A DNA stretch of 64,000 nt, from assembly GCA_023846275.1 (NCBI GenBank), contig JAIUJO010000497.1:167501-231500 (forward strand), read 5' to 3'. The translations under genes were made by a program, and so were the position numbers. How positions within the stretch are numbered: position 1 is the first letter of the stretch; every line of letters starts with the position of its first letter. The notes beneath the pieces were generated by a model. It saw nothing but the letters and a program-made list of their open reading frames with translations, was not told the origin of the DNA and did not search any database. Shown piece after piece: positions 62,924-64,000 of the stretch. The DNA is from Vanilla planifolia (lineage: Eukaryota > Streptophyta > Magnoliopsida > Asparagales > Orchidaceae).

Positions 62924-63194
62924 ATGCGTGTTTCGAGTGGGCGAATCCCACTGGCATGCTACCTGAACCCCAGGCTAGGTTGTGATGCGTGTTTCGAGAT
63001 GGGCAATCCCACTGGCATGCTTTGCCTAGGCGCCATGCGTGTTTCGAGATGGGCAATCCCACTGGCATGCTATATAGACGCTGAGGTGTCGAGTGCTAGG
63101 CGTTATGATGCGTGTTTCGAGATGGGCAATCCCACTGGCATGCTTTGCTTAAGCACTATGCATGTTTCGAGATGGGCGATCCCACTGGCATGCT
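62924..63194 (+). repeat. Five 37-bp hairpin-like cores with variable spacers
   Basis: A 37-base core runs from ATGCGTGTTTCGAG to CCCACTGGCATGCT. It occurs at 62924-62960, 62985-63021, 63035-63071, 63108-63144 and 63158-63194. Spacers are 24, 13, 36 and 13 bases. Copy 1 has a six-base inverted repeat (AGTGGG and CCCACT around CGAAT). The others keep a four-base stem (TGGG and CCCA). Each core also starts with ATGC and ends with GCAT, so the whole core can fold imperfectly. Small open frames over this region on both strands simply reflect the repeat. Confidence 0.92.
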
Positions 63195-64000
63195 ACCTGG
63201 AAGCCCAGAGGAGAGCTACTCTGGTGTGACTGGGGTGACTGTGGATGGTCAGAGTCTAGGACTGAGAGTGCCTTTCCACCCTACATTGTTATGCTGTATT
63301 CCTATACTCTTGCTATTATCCTTCTCTTGCATGTGAGTTTTTACTAGCTGTCTTTCCTACTGGGCGTAGCTCATTCCTTTTTTATCTATATTTTTCCAGT
63401 GGCTCGGCAGACTTGACGCCACCCAGCTTTAGGTGGGATCGTGATCAGTAGGCTAGTGGAGGAGATCTGATCTGTGATTTTCTGAGACATTCTGGTTAGT
63501 TGATTGTTGCTGTTGGATGTATTCAGTGAGACTGTTATTCTTATGTCTTGTATTATGTGTGGGTGATTCTGACTTATGTATCTAGTTGAATGATATTGTA
63601 TTTGTTGAACTTGGATCTTATTCTTGTGATGTGATGTAGTTTCCATTCACTGTTTTACTTTATTGTCTTGGTGGTATAGTGTGTGGAGTGCCATATTTTA
63701 TCTGAGGATGTTATGTATTTTATTTTTGATGGTGAGGTCATTACATGACTATGGAACTTAACCGTGGGGGTTCAGACTTCTTTTAGACCGGTTCTCCTAC
63801 TGGTATGGGTTAGGAGTATTGGGTCTAGTAGGAGTAACATTGCGCGAGTTCATCAGTTAATTCAGGAGTCATGAACCTGATTTGACGGTGTACCTGGGAG
63901 ATGGGATCCACATTGTTAAGGAAAGTAGGTGTGTAATGATGTGTTATATCCTATGTTTTTCGTAGGCTACTCAGGCTGGTATGGGACGATCTGAGCTGTC
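63195..64000. other. Right-hand LTR sequence to the window end
   Basis: Unique T-rich sequence. ACTGGGCGTAGCTCATTCC near 63359-63377 resembles a short imperfect inverted repeat that I recall from the 3' part of Tekay-type LTRs. No LTR end, primer binding site or gag start is visible. The 86-codon frame on the - strand (63386-63646) is unrecognised and low in confidence. Confidence 0.5.

Larger units (their letters stand above)
60777..64000 (+). mobile_element. Partial long LTR, probably of a plant Ty3/Gypsy (Tekay/Del-like) retrotransposon
   Basis: Satellite gives way at one base to unique, mixed-composition sequence starting TGTTATACCCGG. TG is the usual first dinucleotide of an LTR, and long LTRs with this kind of start are known for Tekay/Del chromoviruses. 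The five bases before it (60772-60776, TCTAC) could be one half of a target-site duplication. At least 3224 bases follow with no open frame of note, no primer binding site (for example a TGGTATCAGAGC-type site) and no polyprotein. So only a 5' LTR, a solo LTR, or a left part of one is visible. The lineage is inferred from recalled features; an unrelated unique sequence cannot be excluded without a search. Confidence 0.65.

Noticed and set aside
62802..63336. Overlapping frames on both strands with repeated GNPTGML-type peptides
   Set aside because: The peptide repeat comes from the 37-bp DNA repeat, occurs in several frames and both strands, and spacer lengths break the frame between copies.
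63386..63646. 86-codon - strand frame near the right end
   Set aside because: Composition looks like translated non-coding LTR sequence and there is no supporting motif.
63700..64000. Primer binding site or gag start of the retroelement
   Set aside because: I looked for a tRNA-Met type TGGTATCAGAGC site and an ATG-led gag-like frame. TGGTATGGG occurrences do not match, so the internal region is not reached.

Overview
No protein-coding or RNA gene is supportable in this window. It is almost entirely one giant, strand-asymmetric pentanucleotide satellite, bounded on the left by a trinucleotide microsatellite and on the right by part of a long terminal repeat (LTR). The host is most likely a flowering plant, probably a dicot. 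The evidence is the right-hand 3.2 kb, which reads like the long LTR of a plant Ty3/Gypsy element of the Tekay/Del chromovirus kind: it starts TGTTATACCCGG, is very long, and carries internal short tandem repeats. That assignment rests on recalled family features, not on a search.

Layout. Positions 1-750 are a degenerate (TTC)n microsatellite (GAA on the other strand). From 751 to 60776 the sequence is a pentamer array. Nearly every 5-mer fits NYCTA, in two alternating flavours: CTCTA blocks (variants CTCTG, CTTTA, CTCTT, CTCTC) and RCCTA blocks (GCCTA and ACCTA). Going from CTCTA to RCCTA keeps the 5-base phase. Going from RCCTA back to CTCTA almost always adds one base (RCTCTA), so each two-block cycle shifts the phase by one. 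I saw no inverted segment in 60 kb, and only one clearly foreign island (1344-1432, AT-rich, about 89 bp).

Within the array there is nested long-range order that the pentamers alone do not explain. A 0.7-kb unit is tandemly triplicated at 55086-56955. A roughly 3.13-3.23-kb unit is repeated head to tail from 13737 to about 19100, and its marker order recurs near 38757-40000. A 1.2-kb segment at 5500-6720 is repeated about 5.37 kb downstream, with an extra 0.78-kb tandem step. There are also perfect short duplications of 40 and 30 bp and about a dozen TCCTC sub-clusters. These show that the array grows by unequal exchange or replication slippage at several scales.

From 60777 to the window end lies the LTR fragment, abutting the array with a plausible TCTAC target site. 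It contains a 173-bp repeat (two near-identical copies plus a decayed third) and five copies of a 37-bp hairpin-like core. No primer binding site, polyprotein or second LTR is reached.

The many open frames in the array (all on the + strand, translating to Leu-Tyr-Ser-Thr-Leu repeats) are artefacts: CTCTA repeats contain no forward stop in any frame, while RCCTA runs and the whole complementary strand are full of stops.
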